Assembly (NCBI RefSeq): GCF_003314975.1
Contig: NZ_QNRF01000001.1
Span: 434,001 to 498,000 of the forward strand
DNA from: Marinomonas aquiplantarum
Lineage (GTDB): Bacteria > Pseudomonadota > Gammaproteobacteria > Pseudomonadales > Marinomonadaceae
Length of the DNA: 64,000 nucleotides
Reading direction: 5' to 3'
The notes below the pieces were generated by a model, which searched no databases, was not told the DNA's origin, and was given only the letters and a program-made list of their open reading frames with translations. This document shows, in pieces, positions 44,133-52,558 of this stretch (positions are counted from its first letter, which is position 1; every line of letters begins with the position of its first letter). A program made the translations under genes and the position numbers.

Positions 44133-45095
44133 ATGGGTCATTGGTTAGACCGCTGGCAATATGCAATCACAGACAATCTTCATAACATTCTGCGACACAG
44201 AATATGGTTAGTCGCCCTCAGTGTAACGTGCGCCTTGCTGCTGTTTTGCAATTTTTCTCTAGGTCAATTGAAGCCCGCCCAGCAATGGGTGTGGATTGAT
44301 ATCCTAGGCGAAGGGGCATCCGCACTCTGTATTGTCATTTGGCTATTGTTAGTGCTGTCCATGCGTCAGCCTGGTCCGGTCACCAACTGGTTTGCCCTCG
44401 GCTTTATCGGTATTTTTGCCTCTAGCTTCCAAGATCTAATGGATGAATGGGTCCATCTCCCCATCGGCACTCAATGGGACAGTTGGGTGGAATCCTTACC
44501 ATTAGGGTTGCTCGCTTTGACCGTGGCCATCTGGCTTAAACGAAAAGAACAAGTTCAAATTGATCGTTATTTAACGAAGCGCAAAGCCATTTATCAAGAC
44601 ACAGCGCAATTAGATGAAACCACCTGTTTACCCAAATCCAATCATCTTAGCAGCAAGCTTGAACAAGCCTTCGCAAAAGGCCAAGCCAACTGGCAACAAC
44701 ATGCATTGATTTTAATGGACGTCGCGCCTTTTGCCGACATCAGTTATCGTCATGGGGGGCGTGAAGCCGATCGCTTTCTTATCATCATTAGTGAATTGAT
44801 CAGCTTAACGCTAAAGAAGGAAGACACCTTGTGTCATTTGGCTGGCGGACGTTTTGCCATTGTACTCAATGATGTCAATCTCAAAACGGCTAAGACCTCA
44901 GCCCAAGAGTTAGAGCAACTGATCAAGCAATTCCGTTACCGAATTGAAGGCGTCGATAACAGCATTCATTTAGGCGCCTCCATGGTGATGGTCATGGCCC
45001 AGGCCGAGGGAGACTCACCTGAAGACCTAATTGGTCGAGCCTCCTTTGCCTTGTCACAACAAAATCAGCATGTTTTGAATAACGCTTACGAGTAG
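44133..45095 (+). CDS. membrane protein with degenerate GGDEF domain
   Basis: A 320-residue protein. Residues 1-140 contain four to five membrane segments (RIWLVALSVTCALLLFCNF, ICIVIWLLLVLSM-like, FALGFIGIFASSF, LPLGLLALTVAIWL). Residues 165-310 follow a GGDEF fold (TTCLPKSNHL, ALILMDVAPFADISYRHG), but the active site reads LAGGRFAIVL instead of GGDEF, so cyclase activity is not expected; it could bind GTP or a partner. AGGAGA precedes the ATG. It is driven by the Pho box and followed at once by an AraC gene. Confidence 0.85.
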   Translation: MGHWLDRWQYAITDNLHNILRHRIWLVALSVTCALLLFCNFSLGQLKPAQQWVWIDILGEGASALCIVIWLLLVLSMRQPGPVTNWFALGFIGIFASSFQDLMDEWVHLPIGTQWDSWVESLPLGLLALTVAIWLKRKEQVQIDRYLTKRKAIYQDTAQLDETTCLPKSNHLSSKLEQAFAKGQANWQQHALILMDVAPFADISYRHGGREADRFLIIISELISLTLKKEDTLCHLAGGRFAIVLNDVNLKTAKTSAQELEQLIKQFRYRIEGVDNSIHLGASMVMVMAQAEGDSPEDLIGRASFALSQQNQHVLNNAYE

Positions 45096-45100
45096 TGACC

Positions 45101-46129
45101 ATGAAAAAGCGCTGGCTAGAACGTCATGATGCTTATCTATATGCTCATCAGCAATCTGTTATTTTGATGGATCTGCTCATTTCTCGTCAGATAGAACCTA
45201 ACTATTTTTTACGTAAAACAGGCTTGTTTTACGATGATGTGTGCCGCGGTAACCGCACTTTAAGCGCAGAACAATTCGCCCAATTGTGTGATAACGCCAG
45301 TCAGCCGCCTTTAGCTCACGAGCTGGCATTTTTGTTTGGCCAACGAATGCTGCCTGGCTATTTTGGCCATGTGTCTAACTGTCTTCAAAACGCGCCCAGC
45401 GTAAAAAAAGCACTTGATGTCATGGTGGAATTTGCCGCGCTCTTATTTCCGTTGCTCACCCCCACCTTGAGAGAAAGCCCCAGCCATGTGTACCTTGATT
45501 TTCACAAGGCATTCGGCCCCATCGCTCCCAGCCTATTACTCAATTCGGAGCAAAGTAGAGCCTCACGCTTTGTTAAAGAAATGACCGTATCGGCAATCAT
45601 TTCTTACACTAATTGGTTAGCAAATACTCACTTACCTTGGTCGGTTAAATTTGACTATCCTGCACCTGACCACCAAGCTGAGTACGAAGTCTTTATTGGT
45701 TCACAACGTACCTTTAATCAAGCGACGCTCAGCATGAGCATCGCCAAGGGACATTTATCCACTCCCAGTCAAATGGCATCACAAACCATGTATCAGCTTT
45801 CTCTAGAAGCCTCACGAGAGAGCTTTATCGACATGGGATCACCACAAAGCTTACTCTCCGAGATTGAACAAATACTCTATCAGCAAGTTAAAAATCTCCC
45901 CAGCCTAGAGCAATTGGCACAAGTACTTGCCATGAGCCCAGCCACCCTCAAACGCAAGCTCAAGCATCATCATACCCACTATCAAAAGTTGTGTGATCAG
46001 GTACGAAAAAAAGTCTCGATGCAATTAATTCATGAACAGGGATACGATGAAGGGCAAGTAGCAGAATATTTAAATTTCTACGACGTAAGCAACTTTCGTC
46101 GCTCATTTAAACGCTGGTTGGCATATTAG
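45101..46129 (+). CDS. AraC-family regulator with arabinose-binding-type sensor domain
   Basis: A 342-residue regulator. An N-terminal sensor of the Arabinose_bd type found in OruR-like AraC proteins (residues 20-210: NYFLRKTGLFYDDVCRGNR, LAHELAFLFGQRMLPGYFG) precedes a C-terminal DNA-binding domain with LAQVLAMSPATLKRKLKHHHTHYQ and VAEYLNFYDVSNFRRSFKRW. ATG 45101 is preferred to the GTG at 45095, which overlaps the previous stop. Gap to the GGDEF-like gene is 5 bp, so the two are co-transcribed. A role in phosphate-linked control is inferred from the promoter only. Confidence 0.87.
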   Translation: MKKRWLERHDAYLYAHQQSVILMDLLISRQIEPNYFLRKTGLFYDDVCRGNRTLSAEQFAQLCDNASQPPLAHELAFLFGQRMLPGYFGHVSNCLQNAPSVKKALDVMVEFAALLFPLLTPTLRESPSHVYLDFHKAFGPIAPSLLLNSEQSRASRFVKEMTVSAIISYTNWLANTHLPWSVKFDYPAPDHQAEYEVFIGSQRTFNQATLSMSIAKGHLSTPSQMASQTMYQLSLEASRESFIDMGSPQSLLSEIEQILYQQVKNLPSLEQLAQVLAMSPATLKRKLKHHHTHYQKLCDQVRKKVSMQLIHEQGYDEGQVAEYLNFYDVSNFRRSFKRWLAY

Positions 46130-46174
46130 CTGCTTCTGTATCTATTTTAATATTTAAATAGATACAGAAGCAGC
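46129..46174. terminator. long perfect hairpin between convergent araC-type gene and rsmC
   Basis: GCTGCTTCTGTATCTATTT (46129-46147) is exactly complementary to 46156-46174, a 19-bp perfect stem with an eight-base AT loop. It begins at the last base of the AraC gene's stop codon and ends 7 bp before the convergent rsmC stop. There is no T-run on either side. It is a bidirectional barrier or mRNA-end stabiliser. Confidence 0.75.
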
Positions 46175-46181
46175 GACGGTA

Positions 46182-47243
46182 TTACTTCTTCTTGATTTGG
46201 CGGCCATGATACACCGCAAACCCTTTGTCTCTAAATAAGCGGGTGTGACCACCTAACGCGGCATCCAAAATAGGCGGGTAACGAAGAAAGTCATTAGCGA
46301 CCACAAACAACTCACCATTCAACGTCAGATGATTTTTGACCCCAATGAAAAAGCTTTCAGCCACACTATAATCCGTACTCACCCCCGTATGAAACGGTGG
46401 ATTAGTAACCACGTAGTTAAAACGCCCCTTCACATTGGCAAGGCCATTAGAAGCAATCAAAGTCAGCGCTTCACTGGCGTTATTTTTAGCAAACGTCAGT
46501 GCTGTCGCTTTCAGCGCTAAAGCACTGTCGTCTAATGCTGTCACGTTGGCTTTTGTGTGACCGTGCAACCACAAGCTAATAATGCCGTCGCCACAACCAA
46601 AGTCTAACAATCGAGCTTGGCTAACATCACTCATGAAACGATGCTGCTGCAATTGATTCAGCAGTATTTCAGTGCCCTTATCCAATTTGCCGTGGCCAAA
46701 TACCCCAGGCAGGCTACACAAAGTCATTTCCTGACCAGCAACCGTTAATGTCCAAGAGCGAATCCAATCCGCAAACACAAAAGGCTTGGCAGGACGACGT
46801 TTATAGCCTGAGTAAAGCAAGCAATGTTTCGCACTGTCTATCTTACCCACTTCATCTAAACTCGGCTCTAAACGCTTCATAGAGGATTTTACGCCGCTTT
46901 TATTATCCCCCACTAACCAAACTTGTCCGCCTTCTTTCACATGAGGCAAAACCGAAGCCAATAGGTAATCCAACAGTTCTTTGGCTTTGGGTTGATAAAT
47001 CACCACATGATCGAATTCGACCTCGTGATCAGCAGACCACTGTTCAGAGAACAGTAAATGGTCTTCTTCGAAGCCAAGTTGAAGAAGGGCATCATAACGG
47101 GTTTTCGATTGACACCAAGCGTACACAGAAGCTTGCCCTGTTAACGTTTGCGGATAAGTGTCTTCGGGATTCGCAAACAAGACATTGCCAACAAGTTGGG
47201 TTTCGTTGCGAACCAATAATTGGCTGGTGGAATTAAGATTCAT
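46182..47243 (-). CDS. rsmC: 16S rRNA m2G1207 methyltransferase
   Basis: A 353-residue protein with the RsmC two-domain layout. The N-terminal pseudo-methyltransferase domain (residues 1-165, VWLVGDNKSGVKSSMKRLE) is followed by the catalytic domain with LLDFGCGDGIISLWL as the SAM-binding motif I and VVTNPPFHTGVSTDYSVAE as the NPPF catalytic motif. It methylates G1207 of 16S rRNA in the small subunit. It overlaps the upstream GGCT-fold gene by 11 bp and so is in a two-gene operon. Confidence 0.92.
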   Translation of the reverse strand: MNLNSTSQLLVRNETQLVGNVLFANPEDTYPQTLTGQASVYAWCQSKTRYDALLQLGFEEDHLLFSEQWSADHEVEFDHVVIYQPKAKELLDYLLASVLPHVKEGGQVWLVGDNKSGVKSSMKRLEPSLDEVGKIDSAKHCLLYSGYKRRPAKPFVFADWIRSWTLTVAGQEMTLCSLPGVFGHGKLDKGTEILLNQLQQHRFMSDVSQARLLDFGCGDGIISLWLHGHTKANVTALDDSALALKATALTFAKNNASEALTLIASNGLANVKGRFNYVVTNPPFHTGVSTDYSVAESFFIGVKNHLTLNGELFVVANDFLRYPPILDAALGGHTRLFRDKGFAVYHGRQIKKK

Positions 47244-47853
47244 AAGTAACAGAAAGCTCTTTAGTAGATAAGGTAGTAACAGATTCCAGTAACGGATTTA
47301 AACTGTCCGTCATTAGGTCTGGCTGCACCCTCGGGTAACGAGGTTGATGTCGATCATTCAGAGTTGGGTAATGCCAACCTTGTGTGAGTGATAAAAAGTC
47401 GTCGGCAAAATCCGCGCTGTGTTCCAAGCACCCAGACAAGATCACATCGAGATAACTCAATGCAATTGGACAGTCCGCATAAGGCGGCACCACTTGATCA
47501 GTGTGATAAATCCAATACGTACCTTCTGGCAAACCGGTATCCTGATACGGCATTAGGTTCTCAGCTGGTATCCGACTTCGTTGATAACCTCGCTCACGCT
47601 CATCAAATAAGGTGAATTGGTCATACGCCACTTCGACCAGAACCCCATTGCAACTTGCATGAGAGGCAGGCACAACGGCCACAGAGCTCATACCAAACTC
47701 GGCCGACATAACTGACCAATGACGCTCATAGCCGTGTAATTTAACTGGCCAAACTTGCCCCGTTTCACCGGTTTTTGATCGACTTTCACCGTTAATTAAG
47801 CTGCCATAGCCTAAAATAAAATGTCGCTCAGATAGGCTCACTCTTGTCTCCAT
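47233..47853 (-). CDS. gamma-glutamylcyclotransferase-fold protein
   Basis: A 206-residue protein whose N-terminus FILGYGSLINGESRSKT matches the GGCT/ChaC-type substrate loop. The rest (MPYQDTGLPEGTYWIY, CPIALSYLDVILSGCLEHS) resembles large GGCT-like proteins of unknown reaction. ATG 47853 places the GYGSL loop near residue 15, as usual; earlier starts at 47910-47913 would add a hydrophobic stretch without a ribosome site. Its coupling to rsmC by overlap is consistent, but no functional link is known. The start is uncertain. Confidence 0.7.
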   Translation of the reverse strand: METRVSLSERHFILGYGSLINGESRSKTGETGQVWPVKLHGYERHWSVMSAEFGMSSVAVVPASHASCNGVLVEVAYDQFTLFDERERGYQRSRIPAENLMPYQDTGLPEGTYWIYHTDQVVPPYADCPIALSYLDVILSGCLEHSADFADDFLSLTQGWHYPTLNDRHQPRYPRVQPDLMTDSLNPLLESVTTLSTKELSVTYES

Positions 47854-48078
47854 CGCTGCATTTGCTTGAAAACACGCATGATAGCTTGGCAAGCCAAGGC
47901 ATACCAGCATCAAGCTCAGACAAAACCATTAATGAGCAGTCTATTTGGGTCGCGCTTTTTCTAGATAGACAACATTGCTACTCGCCACCAAGCTCATGAT
48001 CACCTCTTCATCCCCATCCTATCAATGCAATTCCCAGCTATAAACGTTAGTCTTGAGAAAACACATGAGGAGAATCTT

Positions 48079-48822
48079 ATGTCGACACCCATTGTATTAA
48101 TCACTGGCGGCAGTCGCGGCATAGGTGCCGCAACCGCTCGTTTAGCAGCACAACAAGGCTTTCAGGTTGTGATTAATTATCAACACCATCAAGACAGAGC
48201 CGAACAGTTGGTTAATGACATTCGAGCAGCAAATGGTCGAGCAGAGTGTCTACAAGCCGACATCAGCAATGAACAAGACGTTCAGCGGCTATTTGACCGT
48301 ATTCTTAATCAGTGGGGCCCTGTTAGCGGGCTCGTTAATAACGCCGGTATCCTAGATCAGCAAAGTGACTTTATCGACATTCCGACTGAACGATGGCACA
48401 GGGTATTTGCTACTAATGTGTTTGGCACCATGATGTGTTGTCAACGCGCCATTGCACAGATGCGAGAACATCATTTAAAAGGCAGCATCGTCAATGTGTC
48501 TTCATTAGCCTCTATTTTTGGCGCCCCACATGAATATGTGGATTATGCTGCCAGCAAAGGAGCAATTGACAGTTTTACCAAAGGGCTAGCAAAAGAAATG
48601 GCCGCGCAAGGGATACGTGTTAACTGCGTCCGACCGGGTAGTATTTATACGGAGATGCATGCTGATGGTGGCGAGGCCAATCGTGTCGACCGACTGGCTG
48701 CCAACATTCCAATGCAACGGGGTGGACAAGCAGAGGAAGTGGCAGAAGCCATTGTCTGGCTATTGAGTGAGAAAGCCAGCTATTGTACTGGTAGCTTTAT
48801 AGACGTGGCAGGAGGCCGCTAG
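48079..48822 (+). CDS. short-chain dehydrogenase/reductase
   Basis: A 247-residue classical SDR. The cofactor loop is ITGGSRGIGAATARL, NNAGIL follows near residue 90, the active-site serine is in IVNVSSLASIFG, the YxxxK motif is YAASKGAID and RPGSIYTEMH closes the site. ATG 48079 has GAGGAG 6 nt upstream, which rules out an upstream ATG at 48025. The NADP preference and substrate are not predictable; members of this YgfF-like group reduce sugars or keto-acyl groups. It is convergent with the tannase-family gene, 10 bp apart. Confidence 0.88.
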   Translation: MSTPIVLITGGSRGIGAATARLAAQQGFQVVINYQHHQDRAEQLVNDIRAANGRAECLQADISNEQDVQRLFDRILNQWGPVSGLVNNAGILDQQSDFIDIPTERWHRVFATNVFGTMMCCQRAIAQMREHHLKGSIVNVSSLASIFGAPHEYVDYAASKGAIDSFTKGLAKEMAAQGIRVNCVRPGSIYTEMHADGGEANRVDRLAANIPMQRGGQAEEVAEAIVWLLSEKASYCTGSFIDVAGGR

Positions 48823-48832
48823 ACAGCTCCAC

Positions 48833-50497
48833 TTATTTGGTCACCACACACTGAAAGGAACTGGCTAAATGCAAGTCCCCCTGACGATAACGAGCATAAC
48901 TAGGGTAAGGGCACAAAGGGCGCTTTAACCCCACCATTCTTGAGGTCAGTTCCGGATTATTCGCTCGTGTCGCCGCGATTACTTCTCTTGGCGGACGTTG
49001 CTGTTCCACCCAATTTACTAAGGGTTGCAACATATCAAACTGATCCGCTGACAAACCACCCTGTTGATGCGGCATGCCTGGCACTCGATAAAAGCGCACA
49101 AAATCCGACGCTTTACCCGCTAGACCGAAATCCAGAAAATCATACCAACGCACCGTATCTTGAACAGAAAACACCGGATCGCTGTTACCATGAAACACAA
49201 TCAACTTACCGCCATGTTGCTTGAATTGGGTCAGTGTTGGCTTTACGGCATCAGGGGGCGTCATTAATGACATAGTGGATTCGGTAAACTCATCGCTCGT
49301 TGCAAAGATTTTGCCGGCATCACGATCAAAATCAAACGACTGAAGAAAGTCTGTTAAAGAATAAATATCGCCTTTTACCGCTTGATAAGGCGTGCTGTAT
49401 AGATTCGCTAACGCACTTGCTCCGATGACCACACTTGCCGGCATGTGCTGCCAAGCGTCTAATTTACTGGCAATTTTCCAACCGCGCCAATTGTTTGATT
49501 GCAACCCCGTGTCATAAGGCCAGCTAGTATAAAGCGTTTGATTCTTGGAATTATGCGGACCTTGATGCATTCGAACTAGAGCACCAATTTTCTCTATAGA
49601 CAAACAGTCCCGATCAAACTCGCTTTTGCAGACCAGGGCTGTCGGTTTAAAACGTTGCTGACAAGCGTCTATCGCAAAGATCAAATCGTCACTGACGCCG
49701 TCTAAGTCATCACACTGCTGGATGAGACGACGAGTAATGTATTCTAAATCTCTGTCGCTAAAAGAGGAACGAATGTCCGGTTGAATAGATTGTAGTGCTT
49801 GATAATCCCAAGGGTGTTGTAAGGCCGCTTTAGGCGCATTAAACCCAGGTGAAGCTATCAATAAACCATCGAACATCTCAGGAAAACGGCTGGCCGCCAC
49901 CATGGCAGTTCGGCCACCGTTAGCTTGTCCAATGCCATAACGATATTGCACTGGCGCCCCATAATACTGTTCAGCCAGAGCCTGTGCGATGGGCACAATT
50001 TTTACCATCGCATGGTAGGCAAATTCTTCTCTCGCCGTCGCATCACGTCCAAACAAAAAGGGTTTCGATAAGCCGCCAGCCGCTTTTTTAAACGCGTCAT
50101 TATCATGACCTTCATTTGAGCTGACAACCGCAAACCCTTGATTGATCGCATATTGATTAACGGTTAAGCCGGTGATGTTACCAACAGCAGGAGCAATCTC
50201 TCCCCCAAAAGCGGTATCAAATTGGTACGCCAGACGTCCTTGCCAGCCATAAGGTAAACGCAATTCAAAACGCGTCGTGTAAAAAGTACCGTCTTTACCA
50301 ATACGTCGATTCACGACCCCTTGAACTTGGCAATAGGCTGTTCGAACTTGTTCCGTAGGAGCATACATGGCGGTTTTAATTTCAAGCTTATCGCTTGCTT
50401 GAGATCTGAGTGCCTGACACTGCATGGCGTCTGCCAGTACTTGATTACTCATAGCAAATGCCATTAAGGCGATAGAGCTGATCAAAAACCTCTTCAT
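48833..50497 (-). CDS. tannase/feruloyl-esterase-family protein lacking the catalytic serine
   Basis: A 554-residue secreted protein with signal peptide MKRFLISSIALMAFAMSNQVLADA; ATG 50497 has AAGGA 7 nt upstream. The tannase fold is recognisable from CQALRSQASDK, LPYGWQGRLAYQFDTAFGG, GLLIASPGFNAP and the lid region. Family enzymes use a CS-D-HC motif. Here GCSTGGR is replaced by GQANGGR (about residue 197), so both the cysteine and the serine nucleophile are gone, and the matching HC near the C-terminus is HQ (GMPHQQGG). Asp of the DPVFS segment and His remain. It may be inactive as an esterase, or use another mechanism. Confidence 0.8.
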   Translation of the reverse strand: MKRFLISSIALMAFAMSNQVLADAMQCQALRSQASDKLEIKTAMYAPTEQVRTAYCQVQGVVNRRIGKDGTFYTTRFELRLPYGWQGRLAYQFDTAFGGEIAPAVGNITGLTVNQYAINQGFAVVSSNEGHDNDAFKKAAGGLSKPFLFGRDATAREEFAYHAMVKIVPIAQALAEQYYGAPVQYRYGIGQANGGRTAMVAASRFPEMFDGLLIASPGFNAPKAALQHPWDYQALQSIQPDIRSSFSDRDLEYITRRLIQQCDDLDGVSDDLIFAIDACQQRFKPTALVCKSEFDRDCLSIEKIGALVRMHQGPHNSKNQTLYTSWPYDTGLQSNNWRGWKIASKLDAWQHMPASVVIGASALANLYSTPYQAVKGDIYSLTDFLQSFDFDRDAGKIFATSDEFTESTMSLMTPPDAVKPTLTQFKQHGGKLIVFHGNSDPVFSVQDTVRWYDFLDFGLAGKASDFVRFYRVPGMPHQQGGLSADQFDMLQPLVNWVEQQRPPREVIAATRANNPELTSRMVGLKRPLCPYPSYARYRQGDLHLASSFQCVVTK

Positions 50498-50631
50498 TTC
50501 CCCGTCCTTCATTGGAGTAGCAATCAACGTCGTCTTGGCACAAGGCTTGTTTAATATTGAAACAACGACTTAGGTGGTATTCAAAATACCCAATAATGTG
50601 GGAAATGGGAAGTTATCAACTTGGGGAAGGG

Positions 50632-50664
50632 GAAAATAAAAACGGGCTCAAATGAGCCCGTTTT
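50632..50664 (-). terminator. rho-independent terminator of the cyo operon
   Basis: AAAACGGGCTC and GAGCCCGTTTT (50639-50664) form an 11-bp stem with a four-base loop. On the minus strand it is followed by a T-rich tail. It sits 9 bp after cyoE. Confidence 0.92.
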
Positions 50665-50672
50665 CAATCAAA

Positions 50673-51563
50673 TCAATGTGCCGATAACACCAGCAAATCT
50701 GGTGATACTTCATTAAAATCAATCGCCATCGTCACGCTCAAGGCTGTCACAGTTATGATTGAAAAGAAGAACACTTGTCGTGCCCAACCGTTTAAATCAA
50801 TGTCAGCACGAAAGCCTCTTAACGCCATGGCTAACCACCAAAGGCTAGTTGACAAGGCCACGACCATAAAACCAATTCCGACGTATCCCGCCAGCGGTAA
50901 TAAGGCCGCCACAACAGCAAAAGCCGCTATGTGTAAGATGATATGACGCTTCGCTTTGGCAATGCCTTGTGACACGGGCAAAACCGGAATACCAGCCGCC
51001 TTGTAATCATCAAAACGAAAAATCGCAATCGCATAAGAATGTGGCATTTGCCAAATGCTGAACATAGTCAACAAAATAGCCGCACCAGCATCAAATTGGC
51101 CTGCTGCTGCACAATATCCCACTACCGGAGGAACAGCACCAGAAAGACTACCAATGAAAGTACCGTAAACAGACTTACGCTTGAAATATAAAGTATACAA
51201 GCCAACGTAAACCACATAACCAAACACAGCAAAAGCCACTGCGACCCAGTTAGTGAAATACCCCAGCAAAGCAAAACCAATTACACCTAAAACAACACCG
51301 TGAAAGAAGGCGGCTTTCCCTGACATTTCACCATTCACCGTCACGCGATTGCGTGTACGCTTCATTTTGGCATCAATGTCACGGTCGATGTAATTGTTAA
51401 TGGCACAACCAGAAGCTACAACCAATGACAAGCCAATGACCGTCATAAGCATAAGCATCCAATCGATATCGCCACGAGCGGCTAAAAAGAAGCCGCCCGC
51501 AACAGATATAAGGTTGCCCATAATGATGCCAGGTTTAGTCACCTGTAAATAACGCTTAAACAT
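50673..51563 (-). CDS. cyoE: protohaem IX farnesyltransferase CyoE
   Basis: A 296-residue UbiA-superfamily enzyme that makes haem O for the bo3 oxidase. Metal-binding motifs are [21 protein letters not shown] (first NxxxD-type) and the second acidic region around [14 protein letters not shown]. It has seven to nine membrane helices. It is the last gene of cyoABCDE, with a 52-bp gap after cyoD. Confidence 0.94.
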   Translation of the reverse strand: MFKRYLQVTKPGIIMGNLISVAGGFFLAARGDIDWMLMLMTVIGLSLVVASGCAINNYIDRDIDAKMKRTRNRVTVNGEMSGKAAFFHGVVLGVIGFALLGYFTNWVAVAFAVFGYVVYVGLYTLYFKRKSVYGTFIGSLSGAVPPVVGYCAAAGQFDAGAAILLTMFSIWQMPHSYAIAIFRFDDYKAAGIPVLPVSQGIAKAKRHIILHIAAFAVVAALLPLAGYVGIGFMVVALSTSLWWLAMALRGFRADIDLNGWARQVFFFSIITVTALSVTMAIDFNEVSPDLLVLSAH

Positions 51564-51615
51564 CGTTAGGGCTCCCTTCGCGGTTTAATTTCCGCATCAT
51601 CACAATCAACTCGGC

Positions 51616-51936
51616 TTACATCATCATGGCGTTGGATGCGTAGATAATCCATACGGACAACGCAACAACCATGATGATGATGACAGCGGAAAAGATAAAT
51701 GAATAAGTATCCAACTTGCCCTGTTCAGAGAAGTCCAAATGAAGGAAGTACTTCAAGTGAACAAAGATCTGAATAATGGCCAATACCACGATCGCGATGT
51801 AAGTTGGACCTTTATCAAACGCTTCTGTCATAACCATCCAGAATGGAATACCGGTCAAAATAACAGACCAAACAAAACCAATCACATATGACTTAACGCT
51901 ACCGTGTGAATGTGCTTCAGAAGAATGATCGCTCAT
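51616..51936 (-). CDS. cyoD: cytochrome bo3 oxidase subunit IV CyoD
   Basis: A 106-residue subunit with three membrane helices (YVIGFVWSVILTGIPFWMVM, YIAIVVLAIIQIFVHLKYFLHL, FIFSAVIIIMVVALSVWIIY). It is structural and helps assemble the CuB site. ATG 51936 overlaps the cyoC stop in TAATG and is chosen over the longer in-frame start at 51981 inside cyoC. It sits in the standard cyo order. Confidence 0.94.
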   Translation of the reverse strand: MSDHSSEAHSHGSVKSYVIGFVWSVILTGIPFWMVMTEAFDKGPTYIAIVVLAIIQIFVHLKYFLHLDFSEQGKLDTYSFIFSAVIIIMVVALSVWIIYASNAMMM

Positions 51937-52556
51937 TAGATCGCCCCCATCAGATAAACAACGGTGAATACACAAATCCAAACAACATCTAGGAAGTGCC
52001 AGAACAAGCTTAGGCAGCTAATGCGAGTAATCGCACGGCCAGTTAAACCTGTTTTCGCCACTTCAATCATCAAGATCACCATCCAAATCATACCAGCGGT
52101 TACGTGCAAGCCGTGTGTACCAACAAGGGTAAAGAAGGCTGACAAGAAAGCACTCGCCTGAGGACCGTGACCATTTACGATCAAGTGATGGAACTCGTAA
52201 ATCTCTAGCGCAATAAAGCAAGCACCGAACAGGAAGGTTACCGCTAACCAACCCAACGTACCGGCTTTATTTTTACGGTGCGCACTGATCATTGCAAAAC
52301 CATAGGTGATACTTGAGAAAAGTAGCGCCGCAGTACCCGCAAGAATCAATTCAAGATCAAAAATATCTTCGCCTGAAACACCACCTGCTGTGTTCATAAA
52401 GAGCACAGCGTAGGTAGCAAAGATAGATGCGAACAACAAACAGTCCGTCATCAAGTATAACCAGAACCCAAATACGGTATTGCTACCAGTATCATGGTGC
52501 TCGTCGTGATGTGCACCCGCTTCGTGAGCATCGTGCGTATTCATTGCAGTACTCAT
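51936..52556 (-). CDS. cyoC: cytochrome bo3 oxidase subunit III CyoC
   Basis: A 206-residue subunit with five membrane helices. [21 protein letters not shown] is the classic start of subunit III, and [15 protein letters not shown] contains the conserved histidines. The first 25 residues are His/Asp/Glu-rich ([15 protein letters not shown]), which recalls the CyoA tail. The stop overlaps the cyoD start. Confidence 0.94.
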   Translation of the reverse strand: MSTAMNTHDAHEAGAHHDEHHDTGSNTVFGFWLYLMTDCLLFASIFATYAVLFMNTAGGVSGEDIFDLELILAGTAALLFSSITYGFAMISAHRKNKAGTLGWLAVTFLFGACFIALEIYEFHHLIVNGHGPQASAFLSAFFTLVGTHGLHVTAGMIWMVILMIEVAKTGLTGRAITRISCLSLFWHFLDVVWICVFTVVYLMGAI

Positions 52557-52558
52557 GA

